Below, piece after piece: positions 9,147 through 16,508 of a stretch of 64,000 nt of DNA (positions are counted from its first letter, which is position 1; every line of letters begins with the position of its first letter). The position numbers and the translations under genes were made by a program. The notes under the pieces are model-generated. The model worked only from the letters and a program-made list of their open reading frames with translations. It made no database searches and was not told where the DNA came from. Source of the DNA: Lachnospiraceae bacterium (GTDB lineage: Bacteria; Bacillota; Clostridia; Lachnospirales; Lachnospiraceae); NCBI GenBank assembly GCA_016286035.1, contig JAEERY010000069.1:1-64000 (forward strand). The letters run 5' to 3'.

Positions 9147-11450
9147 ATGGTACGAAAAAACAATAAAAAGCTCATCTTAATACCGCTTATAATGATCGCC
9201 CTGATCATCGTATCCATACTTTTGCGCTATCCGGTCTACCGCTATGTAACAGGATCCGGGGGCACAGCATACATGGACCCCGAGAAAGGCACTCCGTTTC
9301 TTACCGAAATGGACTCCTATTACCATATGCGTATGACCAGGGATATCCTTCAATACGGGCATCCCGGTGATTCCGTAAAAGACGGCTCTTTCTGGGACAG
9401 TCTAAGCTACGCTCCCGACGGGAGAACCGCAAACGGTTACCGTCCTTTGATGGCTTATATCGCGGTTTATACTTATAAGCTGTTCTCTAAATTTTCATCG
9501 GTTACACTTGATCAGATCATCTACTGGCAGGGAATGTTTATCTCTTCACTGATCATCATTCCCGTTTTCATATTTGCTTACAGACTGAAGGGTCTTCCTG
9601 CCGCTATCATTGCGGCTGTATTATCCTCTGTTAATTACGGCTATTTCGTACACACCGTTCCCGGTTTTTATGATACCGATATGGTTAATATGTGGACCTC
9701 AGGCCTTATGTTTTGTCTTGCCTGCATATTCATTGATTCAATAGAGCACATTAAGAAAAAAGGGGACTCCGATAAGTCCGCATATAAGAGGATCATCATC
9801 TTCGGACTTGTTTTTGCAATGAGTTATGCATTGCTGATCCTGTCATGGAGCAGCTATTATCTCTTTGCAGTCGTACTGATAATCTCACTTATACTCTATA
9901 TATTAATAAGATTTATTATCGCTCATAAGGATAGCAAAAAATCCGCTCTCAAAGATCAGAGATATCTGATCCTTACAGTCCTTATTGTGAGCATAATCTT
10001 ATTTATCGATAATCCTTCACTGCTAAAGGATGCCTTTTCAAGACTAATGAGCCTTAAGACAAGCAGTGTAAATGATCTTTTTCCCAATGCATATGTTTCG
10101 ATATCGGAACTCAGAAAGCCTGCACTGATAGCCGGAGGGCTGACCGGTCTTTTCCAGATGAAGGTTCTTTCAGGACCAAACATCGGGATAATAAATGCAG
10201 TCGGAGGCACTGTTCCTTTTATCGGCTCAATAGTCATGCTGATCCTTATCATAAGACGCATTATCGCCCGTGAGATCAGATTTGAATATGTCCTCCTGAC
10301 TGTATGGTTTCTTATTACATCCGTGATGGCTTTCAGGAGCTGGCGTTTCATAATGCTGTTTTCCATACCGGTCGCCATACTGTCCGGATGCCTTATCGGA
10401 CAGATATGCGAACTGATGGATAAAGGCAGGATGATGGACAGATGGGTATATAAGGTAATGCTCTTTATCCTTATGACGTTTCCTGCTCTTTACGGTGCCT
10501 ATAAGTCATTTGCCGATTCGGTACCGATAGTGAATTCGGCTCTTTCACAGACAATGATATCGATAAGAGAATCCACGCCCAAAGACACAATACTTATCAG
10601 CTGGTGGGACTACGGTTATTTCTTTGAAGAGAAGTCCGAAAGAAGAACACTGTTTGATGGCGGAAGCCAGAGCGGTATCAGATGTTATTTTGTATCAAAA
10701 TCTCTCGTCACCCCAAATGAGACCTTAAGTGCCAATATATCAAGAATGCTTTCTTCAAGCGGAGATAAAGCTGCCGAGCTGTGTGTTAAAACCTTCGGGA
10801 ACGATAAAGGAACCCTTTTGCTCATGGACGAGCTCCTCTTGGACGACAGGTCCAATGCCGACAGGATTCTCTCAAATAAAGATATAGATGCACAGACAAA
10901 AGATAAGATACTTTCTCTTCTCTTCCCAGATACGATGTCACCGACCGAATTCATCATCACTCCTGACATGCTCTCGATCTCAGGCTGGTTTGTCGACTTT
11001 AGTATGTACTCGGGCGAAGAAACCTTTGACAAGTCACAGTTCAGTGCCGTTTTAAGTCAGGTACCGGTCTCAGATCTTAGCGGCGATGCAAATACCCTTA
11101 AGACCGATTACGGTTTTGACCTTGTGATATTAAGATCAGCCGACAGATACGCCGCATATACCATAAACGGAGGCTCTGAGCAGCCATATCACATAGATAA
11201 GGTCATGGTCTCAGACAGTAACGGATATGCCGAATATCTCATGTCGGAGGCAGCATCTGACTTAAACGGCTGGTGTGTGATCATCGAAAGGCATGACGAT
11301 CAGACATATCTTTCACTTGTGACCACCCCTTTGGCCGATTCTGTATTCGGAAAGATGCTATTCTTAAGAGGAGCCGGTCTCAGACAGTACGAGTACGATC
11401 CCGCTCTTTCAAATGAAGTATCCGTATATAATGTAAAACGCCCCCAGTGA
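9147..11450 (+). CDS. STT3/PglB/AglB-type oligosaccharyltransferase
   Basis: A 767-residue polytopic membrane protein with an N-terminal half of about 12-13 membrane helices and an extracytoplasmic C-terminal domain. The diagnostic motifs of the single-subunit oligosaccharyltransferases are all present: the first-loop acidic D56 (TEMDSYYHMR), the metal-binding D176-x-D178 (GFYDTDM), the SVSE/TIxE-type motif at 318-321 (SISE, with catalytic-type E321), the sequon-Ser/Thr-binding WWDYG at 486-490, and an MxxI motif at 608-611 like that of Campylobacter PglB. The family transfers a lipid-linked oligosaccharide to Asn in N-x-S/T on the outer face of the membrane. The gene is divergent from a sequon-rich surface protein. 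The family call is strong; glycan and targets are inferred. Such enzymes are unusual in Firmicutes. Confidence 0.92.
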   Translation: MVRKNNKKLILIPLIMIALIIVSILLRYPVYRYVTGSGGTAYMDPEKGTPFLTEMDSYYHMRMTRDILQYGHPGDSVKDGSFWDSLSYAPDGRTANGYRPLMAYIAVYTYKLFSKFSSVTLDQIIYWQGMFISSLIIIPVFIFAYRLKGLPAAIIAAVLSSVNYGYFVHTVPGFYDTDMVNMWTSGLMFCLACIFIDSIEHIKKKGDSDKSAYKRIIIFGLVFAMSYALLILSWSSYYLFAVVLIISLILYILIRFIIAHKDSKKSALKDQRYLILTVLIVSIILFIDNPSLLKDAFSRLMSLKTSSVNDLFPNAYVSISELRKPALIAGGLTGLFQMKVLSGPNIGIINAVGGTVPFIGSIVMLILIIRRIIAREIRFEYVLLTVWFLITSVMAFRSWRFIMLFSIPVAILSGCLIGQICELMDKGRMMDRWVYKVMLFILMTFPALYGAYKSFADSVPIVNSALSQTMISIRESTPKDTILISWWDYGYFFEEKSERRTLFDGGSQSGIRCYFVSKSLVTPNETLSANISRMLSSSGDKAAELCVKTFGNDKGTLLLMDELLLDDRSNADRILSNKDIDAQTKDKILSLLFPDTMSPTEFIITPDMLSISGWFVDFSMYSGEETFDKSQFSAVLSQVPVSDLSGDANTLKTDYGFDLVILRSADRYAAYTINGGSEQPYHIDKVMVSDSNGYAEYLMSEAASDLNGWCVIIERHDDQTYLSLVTTPLADSVFGKMLFLRGAGLRQYEYDPALSNEVSVYNVKRPQ

Positions 11451-11463
11451 CTGAGGGCGTTTT
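11435..11463. terminator. Bidirectional terminator between the oligosaccharyltransferase and PspC genes
   Basis: AAAACGCCC and GGGCGTTTT form a strong stem around the TGA stop of the oligosaccharyltransferase gene, with A and T flanks that work in both directions. It separates this gene from the convergent PadR-DUF1700-DUF4097-PspC operon. Confidence 0.8.
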
Positions 11464-11486
11464 ATCATCATTTTGATCTGTCTGTT

Positions 11487-11663
11487 TTATTCGGGCATAA
11501 TAACCGCTGCTATAAGATATGCAAGAATTCCAGAACCGCCCATCAGACAGAACACGATCCAAAGCAGTCTTATAACTGTGGGATCAACCTGGAAGTATTC
11601 TCCAAGTCCGCCGCAAACTCCGCATATCAATCTGTTAGTTGCTGATTTTCTTAATTCTTTCAT
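11487..11663 (-). CDS. PspC-domain small membrane protein
   Basis: A 58-residue protein starting MKELRKSATNRLICGVCGGL, followed by GEYFQVDPTVIRLLW and a hydrophobic tail ending AAVIMPE. This is the complete PspC domain: a basic N-terminus, the G-V-C-G-G-L-x-x-Y turn, V-D-P-T-x-x-R and one or two membrane segments. PspC proteins respond to envelope stress. It has an AGGTAGGA ribosome site and lies 30 bases after the DUF4097 gene, so it is the last gene of the padR operon. PspC next to DUF4097/DUF1700 genes is a familiar Firmicutes arrangement. Confidence 0.88.
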   Translation of the reverse strand: MKELRKSATNRLICGVCGGLGEYFQVDPTVIRLLWIVFCLMGGSGILAYLIAAVIMPE

Positions 11664-11693
11664 AGTATTATCCTACCTTTCTTTACAATCATT

Positions 11694-12575
11694 TTAATCC
11701 TCAGTGAAATTTATATCAATATTTCCCATGCTGCATTCGATATTGTAATCCGAATAAGCATCTTCACTTTCATCTTCTACGTCTACTATTCCGGCATATT
11801 CTTTTCCGTTGACACGTACGCTTCCGAGTGCCGCTTCCATATACAGGTTGTGATTCTTTGACTTGTCCTTAAGCTTCATGGAAACATTTCCCATTCCGCA
11901 CTGAACATTAAGCACACCGTCTATAACACCTGCAAGATCGACATTTCCTGCTCCGCATTCAATATCAACATTGTTCATCTTGGTGCTGCCTATATCAAGA
12001 TTTCCCGCACCGAGATCCATGTCGGTCTTACCATCTGATATAAGTTCGCCTATCTTTACATCTCCTGCTCCGATATCTATATCAAGCTCATCCTCAACGA
12101 TCAGTGAATCTATCGTTACATCGGAAGCTCCTGCGTTTATGGATGCATAAGAAAACTTATGTCCCTTAGGTATCTCTATCACGGCTTCACTCTTTTTACC
12201 CTCTATTCCTACGAGCTTTATCTCAAGAGATTTATCACTATAATCAACACCGTATTTGCAGTTTGTGATAATGACATTTATCTTGTCATCTTTCGTATTG
12301 TCCACTATCCTGGCATTTACCGAACCGAGATCCAATTTGATCCTGGCAGTATTCGAACATTCATATTTATAGGTATAATCCCCTACTACCTCTGTTGTTG
12401 CAAATTCATCAGTGTTAACACTTATACTTACGTTTCTTAAGCTTAAATACGGGTTTTTGGCCGTAAGATCTATTGCTGCTGCCCAGCCTCCCATACCGTA
12501 GCCTATAGCCGCCATTAATCCCCCGACTATCATAAGTATGACCGCTACCATTACTGTAATCCTTGATGCTTTCAT
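11694..12575 (-). CDS. DUF4097-family beta-repeat envelope protein
   Basis: A 293-residue protein with one N-terminal membrane helix (about residues 7-32, ending GWAAAIDL). The rest is built from regularly spaced beta repeats in which V/L-D-I/V-x-x-G-A/M-G-N/D-V recurs (INAGASDVTI, DIGAGDVKI, DLGAGNLDI, ECGAGNVDL, QCGMGNVSM, ECSMGNIDI). This is the DUF4097 pattern of a membrane-anchored extracytoplasmic beta-solenoid. Function is unknown; the family travels with PspC and DUF1700/PadR genes and probably takes part in envelope sensing. The start overlaps the DUF1700 stop (TAATG) and has GGAGGG upstream. Confidence 0.82.
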   Translation of the reverse strand: MKASRITVMVAVILMIVGGLMAAIGYGMGGWAAAIDLTAKNPYLSLRNVSISVNTDEFATTEVVGDYTYKYECSNTARIKLDLGSVNARIVDNTKDDKINVIITNCKYGVDYSDKSLEIKLVGIEGKKSEAVIEIPKGHKFSYASINAGASDVTIDSLIVEDELDIDIGAGDVKIGELISDGKTDMDLGAGNLDIGSTKMNNVDIECGAGNVDLAGVIDGVLNVQCGMGNVSMKLKDKSKNHNLYMEAALGSVRVNGKEYAGIVDVEDESEDAYSDYNIECSMGNIDINFTED

Positions 12576-13270
12576 TATACTGCCCTCCCCGGAATTCTAA
12601 CGCGTGCAAATAATGCTCTCACAAGCCTGATGAACAGTTTGAATACCTTGGGTATAAGCTTTGCTATCACCCATATGCCAAATGTTGCAAGAAGTATTCC
12701 TATACCGATCGCTGCAAGGCCGATCCCTGTCACCAAAAGTCCCGCTGCAGGAACTGCAAATCCCGGCAGTCCCACTATCAGGCATAAAATACCGACTGCT
12801 ATGGCAACCGCTCCCGAAGCCGCTATTGCTATGATCGCTCCCATAATACCGCATGTTACTCCTATAAGAGCACCCAATATTCCAAAGAATACCGGAACGA
12901 TCACCGGTAAAGCCAGTATGAAAAGAATGATCATTAAGATCGATGTTGATCCTTTCATCGATGAACGGCCAAAACCTCTGTCATCACTGCTTGGGATCTT
13001 GTTTGCGAGCTCATCCTTATCATCATTGTAATAGGTTTTGAATCCCGCTTCTGTAAACTCCCCAAGACTTTTATCTGAATCTCTTAATCCCGCCTTGATC
13101 ATAAATGCGATCTTTTCGGGACTCTCGAGTTCTGCCACAATGGACTCTTCATTGTCCTCACCGGCATCCTCGAAATAATCATTGTAGTAGCTTAAGGCTT
13201 CATCCCTCTCATCTGCGGGTATGTCACCGAGAAGCTGCTTCAATTCGGCAAGGAATTGTTGTTTATTCAT
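12575..13270 (-). CDS. DUF1700-family (HAAS-type) membrane protein
   Basis: A 231-residue protein. The first ~65 residues (MNKQQFLAELKQLLGDIPAD to about AFMIKAGL) form the alpha-helical cytoplasmic HAAS/DUF1700 domain. Four or five glycine-rich membrane helices follow from about 105 to 210. DUF1700 proteins are usually coded directly after PadR-family repressors and are thought to interact with or be controlled by them. The start overlaps the PadR stop by eight bases and GAGGGG precedes it, so translation is coupled. Confidence 0.85.
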   Translation of the reverse strand: MNKQQFLAELKQLLGDIPADERDEALSYYNDYFEDAGEDNEESIVAELESPEKIAFMIKAGLRDSDKSLGEFTEAGFKTYYNDDKDELANKIPSSDDRGFGRSSMKGSTSILMIILFILALPVIVPVFFGILGALIGVTCGIMGAIIAIAASGAVAIAVGILCLIVGLPGFAVPAAGLLVTGIGLAAIGIGILLATFGIWVIAKLIPKVFKLFIRLVRALFARVRIPGRAV

Positions 13271-13589
13271 CCGTGCGCCCCTCCCTTAATAAATACGTAA
13301 CTTTCATGGAATATGAATGCCATTCCGTGCAGTACATCTGCAACATTGCTCGCCCCTTTTCGGTAAGTTTGTAATATCTTCTGTTTCTGCCTGCAAACTC
13401 TCTGTCGTATACTTCAAGACATTCATCTTTCTGTAGTCTTCTCAGTACCGGATAGAGTGTGGATTCGGAAAGTTCTATGATCGTTCTTACCTCCTGGGTT
13501 ATCTTGTAACCGTATGTACCTTCCGCATCTTTGCTGACGATCGCGAGAACAATGGCATCCAGAAGTGCCGAGCCTGTATTAAAGACCAT
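13263..13589 (-). CDS. PadR-family transcriptional repressor
   Basis: A 108-residue winged-helix protein. AIVSKDAEGTYGYKITQEV starts the first helices; ELSESTLYPVLRRLQKDECL is the recognition helix region; the wing RRYYKLTEKG is diagnostic of PadR. It is the short PadR-s2 type, which senses ligands or envelope signals. I choose the ATG at 13587-13589 because AGGGAG lies eight bases upstream; the ATG 18 bases earlier has no ribosome site. It leads the operon PadR-DUF1700-DUF4097-PspC and probably represses it through the dyad at 13631-13643. Confidence 0.9.
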   Translation of the reverse strand: MVFNTGSALLDAIVLAIVSKDAEGTYGYKITQEVRTIIELSESTLYPVLRRLQKDECLEVYDREFAGRNRRYYKLTEKGRAMLQMYCTEWHSYSMKVTYLLREGRTDE

Positions 13590-13630
13590 ATTTGCATCTC
13601 CCTTCATTGTTCTTGGTTATAATATTATAT

Positions 13631-13643
13631 GATGTATAACATC
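13631..13643. promoter_or_regulatory. Candidate PadR operator
   Basis: GATGT-ATA-ACATC is a perfect dyad with ATGT/ACAT half-sites, as found in PadR-family operators. It lies between the -10 of the padR promoter and the start codon, a position suited to autorepression. Binding is inferred. Confidence 0.45.
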
Positions 13644-13656
13644 TATCTTGAACCAT

Positions 13657-13685
13657 ACTATACACTATATAATATTGTCTGTCAA
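13657..13685 (-). promoter_or_regulatory. Promoter of the padR operon
   Basis: Minus strand: -35 TTGACA (13680-13685, perfect consensus), 17-base spacer, -10 TATAGT (13657-13662). Confidence 0.75.
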
Positions 13686-13740
13686 CACCTATAATTTATT
13701 TTTTTTGACAAAATAGAAACGCTTATTTTGCCCTTCATTT

Positions 13741-13785
13741 ATGCAAAGAAAATACGCCGCCGGAATCGCATAAGTCCCGTCGGCG
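13741..13785 (-). terminator. Terminator after the LytTR regulator gene
   Basis: On the minus strand, CGCCGACGG pairs with CCGGCGGCG (one A-G mismatch; 13755-13785) and is followed by a T-rich stretch (TATTTTCTTT). Confidence 0.5.
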
Positions 13786-13845
13786 CATAATGTATGTACA
13801 GCACGCGAAATATTCATTTATATAATAGAAGATGCTAAAACACCC

Positions 13846-14568
13846 CTAATTAACATGTTTCTTCTTATATTCTTCATACATTGAAGAGATCTTTGCCTTA
13901 TGAAGGACATTTACCTTTAATCTGGTACCGTCCGTCATTAAAACGTTCATTCCGGACATTTCCTTTATATAGGCTGCATTTACTATCGTCCTATTATTTA
14001 TAGGAAAGAAACAGTCAAAGCTCACAAGATTGTTCCATATGTTATCTATAAATCCGTTTGCCGTCCTTGTCTTTGAATCGGGCATTATTATCCTTATTGA
14101 ATAATCCTCTCCCTGCATGTACATGATATCCTTTTCGGAAAGATAAAATGTCTCATTGTTATCCCTGAATTCTATAGTAGGGATACGGCTGTCTTTTTTC
14201 TGCTTTATTATCTGATCGAGTACGAGCGAGAGTTCAGCGACTTTAATCGGCTTGTTTATGAATACAGAGTTTTCCAAGAGCTCTCCGCAGTTATGATAAT
14301 CAATGGTGGAGATACAAAAAACCACTGGTGATTTAATTCCCTTATCTCTTATGGCTTTTGCTATATCATAAGAATTGCTGTCCTTATCCGTTACATCCAG
14401 AAAATATGCGTCATAAACAGTCGGGCTGTTAAGCAGAGCTTCCCTGCTTCCGTACGTTTCTATATAGAATACACCCGTGGTATTAACCCTTTTGTCGGAT
14501 TCTCTCTCGAGAAGCCTCTCCATCTGCTTTCTGTCACCGACACTGCTGTCAGCTAACGCAATATACAT
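13846..14568 (-). CDS. LytTR-family response regulator
   Basis: A 240-residue two-domain regulator. The receiver (about 1-125) has D58 as the likely phosphorylated Asp in YFLDV and K106 in FINKPI. The LytTR DNA-binding domain (about 130-237) has FYLSEKDIMYMQGEDYSIRI and CFFPINNRTIVNAAYIKEM, typical of AgrA/LytR-type regulators. No histidine kinase gene is adjacent, so it is an orphan whose partner is elsewhere or absent. GGGAG lies ten bases upstream of the ATG. A 14-base palindrome at 14603-14616 may be its own operator. Confidence 0.85.
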   Translation of the reverse strand: MYIALADSSVGDRKQMERLLERESDKRVNTTGVFYIETYGSREALLNSPTVYDAYFLDVTDKDSNSYDIAKAIRDKGIKSPVVFCISTIDYHNCGELLENSVFINKPIKVAELSLVLDQIIKQKKDSRIPTIEFRDNNETFYLSEKDIMYMQGEDYSIRIIMPDSKTRTANGFIDNIWNNLVSFDCFFPINNRTIVNAAYIKEMSGMNVLMTDGTRLKVNVLHKAKISSMYEEYKKKHVN

Positions 14569-14602
14569 TTTCTCAAAACTCCCTGAGTGATAAAATTAGG
14601 AT

Positions 14603-14616
14603 AATTGTATACAATT
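14603..14616. promoter_or_regulatory. Perfect 14-bp palindrome upstream of the LytTR gene
   Basis: AATTGTATACAATT is fully self-complementary and lies 35 bases upstream of the LytTR start, between it and the convergent end of the GH13 gene. It could be a regulator-binding site. Confidence 0.35.
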
Positions 14617-14644
14617 TCGATCTGATTTAATAAAAACACGTGTT

Positions 14645-15952
14645 TCAGACTCTCTTAAGGATCTGTACACTGTACGGAGGCATAGTCAAGCTTCCTTCCG
14701 TTTTTACGGTATCACCCGTGATTAAATCCTTCATCTCGTTTCCTTCGGTATTGAAGAAAGCCGTGAATTCTGCGGCATCAGCGTTAATTGCCACTAGGAT
14801 CTGCCCGTCATCAAGGTTACGTCTCATAACACACTGCTTATTGGTCAGAAAAGCACTTCTGAAACTTCCGTAACACAATATGGGTTCACTCTGTCTTATC
14901 GAAATTAGGGTCTTGACCCAATCAGTCAAGTCGTTTCTGACAGGCGTGTCGTAGTTTGGACGCAGTGCGGGATCTCCATGAGACTTTTCTCCCTTCGCGC
15001 CCCACTCACTACCGTAATAAATACACGGAATACCCGGCATACCCATGAGAGCACCGTAAATAAGAGGCAGATGATTCTCATTTGTGAGAATGCTGGCGAT
15101 CCTCGTCACATCGTGGTTATCAACGAATGATAACAGGTGTTTTCCTCTGTATATTCCCTGTCCATCCTCTCCGAACTGCCTCATGAGACTGTGCATAAGT
15201 TCAAACATGTTCATGCAGTTAAAGCTTGAATACAGGCCTTTATAACACTCGTAATTCGTTGCGCTGTGGAGCATATCATCCTTTACAAGGTCGTTATAAT
15301 TGCCGTGGATCATCTCTCCTATCAGGTAAAACTCCGGTTTTAACTCTTCCGTATATCTTCTTAAGCGGTTTATGAAGCCTCTGTCGAGACAGTAAGCCAC
15401 ATCAAGCCTAAGTCCGTCTATTCCAAACTCGTCAACCCAGAACTTTATCGCATCAAACAGGTAATCTACGACTTCTCCGTTCCACAGATTAAGCTTTACA
15501 AGATCATAGTTTCCTTCCCAGCCTTCGTAGTAGAGTCCGTCGTTATAGCAGGAATTTCCGCTAAAGTTGATATGAAACCAGTCTTTGTATCTGGAGTTCT
15601 CTCTATGCTCAAGAACGTCCTTAAAAGCAAAGAATCCTCTTCCAACATGGTTGAAAACGCCGTCTAGCATGACTTTTATGCCTGCTTTGTGAAGCGCATC
15701 GCATACTTCTTTAAAATCCTCGTTGGTACCGAGCCTTACATCCACCTTTTTAAGGTCCCTTGCGTTGTATCCGTGCGTATCGGATTCAAACAGGGGTGAA
15801 AAATATATGGCTTTGATGCCCAGGTAAGAAAAATGATCTATCCAGTCCTTTACTTTGAGTATCCTATGAGTGAGTATACCGTCGTTCTCATAAGGTGCTC
15901 CGCAAAAGCCCAAGGGATAGATCTGATAAAATACACTTTCTTCCGCCCACAT
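14645..15952 (-). CDS. GH13 alpha-amylase family glycosidase
   Basis: A 435-residue cytoplasmic GH13 enzyme. The four conserved regions are visible: DGVFNH (region I), GLRLDVAY with the nucleophile Asp (II), FYLIGEMIHG with the acid/base Glu (III) and FVDNHD with the stabilising Asp (IV). It lacks a signal peptide and starts directly with the barrel (ESVFYQIYPLGFCGAPYEN), so it resembles intracellular cyclomaltodextrinase/neopullulanase or maltogenic-type enzymes without the N-domain. It should hydrolyse alpha-1,4 glucans or maltodextrins. The ATG at 15950-15952 has GGAGCTAGG just upstream; a longer frame beginning 96 bases earlier has no supporting site. Confidence 0.87.
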   Translation of the reverse strand: MWAEESVFYQIYPLGFCGAPYENDGILTHRILKVKDWIDHFSYLGIKAIYFSPLFESDTHGYNARDLKKVDVRLGTNEDFKEVCDALHKAGIKVMLDGVFNHVGRGFFAFKDVLEHRENSRYKDWFHINFSGNSCYNDGLYYEGWEGNYDLVKLNLWNGEVVDYLFDAIKFWVDEFGIDGLRLDVAYCLDRGFINRLRRYTEELKPEFYLIGEMIHGNYNDLVKDDMLHSATNYECYKGLYSSFNCMNMFELMHSLMRQFGEDGQGIYRGKHLLSFVDNHDVTRIASILTNENHLPLIYGALMGMPGIPCIYYGSEWGAKGEKSHGDPALRPNYDTPVRNDLTDWVKTLISIRQSEPILCYGSFRSAFLTNKQCVMRRNLDDGQILVAINADAAEFTAFFNTEGNEMKDLITGDTVKTEGSLTMPPYSVQILKRV

Positions 15953-16030
15953 AATCCTAGCTCCAATTCTATATATTGATATCATAGATATCATTCCATC
16001 TATATATTGTACCAAGATAGTGTTTTTTTG

Positions 16031-16065
16031 GCAATACAAAAGAGACATACTTTTGTATGTCTCTT
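16031..16065 (-). terminator. Terminator after the HPr-like gene
   Basis: A perfect 11-bp stem (AAGAGACATAC / GTATGTCTCTT, 16040-16065) with a 4-base loop; on the minus strand it is followed by TTTTGTATTGCC. Confidence 0.65.
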
Positions 16066-16093
16066 CACATTATCTTTCTTTGGTTAATGTTTA

Positions 16094-16321
16094 TCAGCAG
16101 GCAACGGCATAGCGTCTGATGAACTGCTCAAACACTCTGTCATATCCGTGTACGGTTACCTTGATCGCTCTGTTAAGATCAAGTCCAAGTACTCCGAGTA
16201 TGGACTTTGCATCAACGATGAAATGATTGTTTGATGATGCATCGATATAACAATCACTCCTTGTTGCCGCCTCGACAAATTCACGGACCTCGTAGGGCCT
16301 TAGCATTATATTATACTCCAT
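16094..16321 (-). CDS. HPr-like protein lacking the phosphorylatable His
   Basis: A 75-residue protein with the HPr fold signature: VDAKSILGVLGLDL matches the HPr segment that carries regulatory Ser46 and the following helix, then AIKVTVHGYD is the last strand. In HPr the active site is I-H-A-R-P-A; here the aligned stretch is IMLRPY, so the His is Met while Arg-Pro is kept. It therefore cannot relay phosphate in the sugar phosphotransferase system. It resembles Bacillus Crh, which also lacks His15 but keeps Ser46, and may be a regulatory partner in carbon control. It has its own strong promoter, GGGAGG ribosome site and terminator. Confidence 0.75.
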   Translation of the reverse strand: MEYNIMLRPYEVREFVEAATRSDCYIDASSNNHFIVDAKSILGVLGLDLNRAIKVTVHGYDRVFEQFIRRYAVAC

Positions 16322-16440
16322 TTCTTTGTCCTCCCTTTTTTCGTCTTTCCCCTAAAGACAGTTACTACTCCGTTAAAAATCCTCATGCGCATGATCGTTT
16401 TCAACTTTTCACGATTATACACATAAACTAGGGATTAGTA

Positions 16441-16469
16441 ATTATACAAAATGTAGATAATATTGTCTA
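16441..16469 (-). promoter_or_regulatory. Promoter of the HPr-like gene
   Basis: Minus strand: -35 TAGACA (16464-16469), 17-base spacer, -10 TATAAT (16441-16446). The leader would be about 115 bases. A second TATAAT lies nearer the gene without a good -35. Confidence 0.6.
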
Positions 16470-16508
16470 AAATGACCCCAAACCTTGTAAATTTGTTAAA
16501 AAAACGTT

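Noticed and set aside
16322-16508. T-box or other riboswitch for asnA or the HPr-like gene
   Set aside because: No T-box sequence or specifier stem is visible; the asnA upstream gap is only about 75 bases and the region at 16322-16508 shows only promoters.
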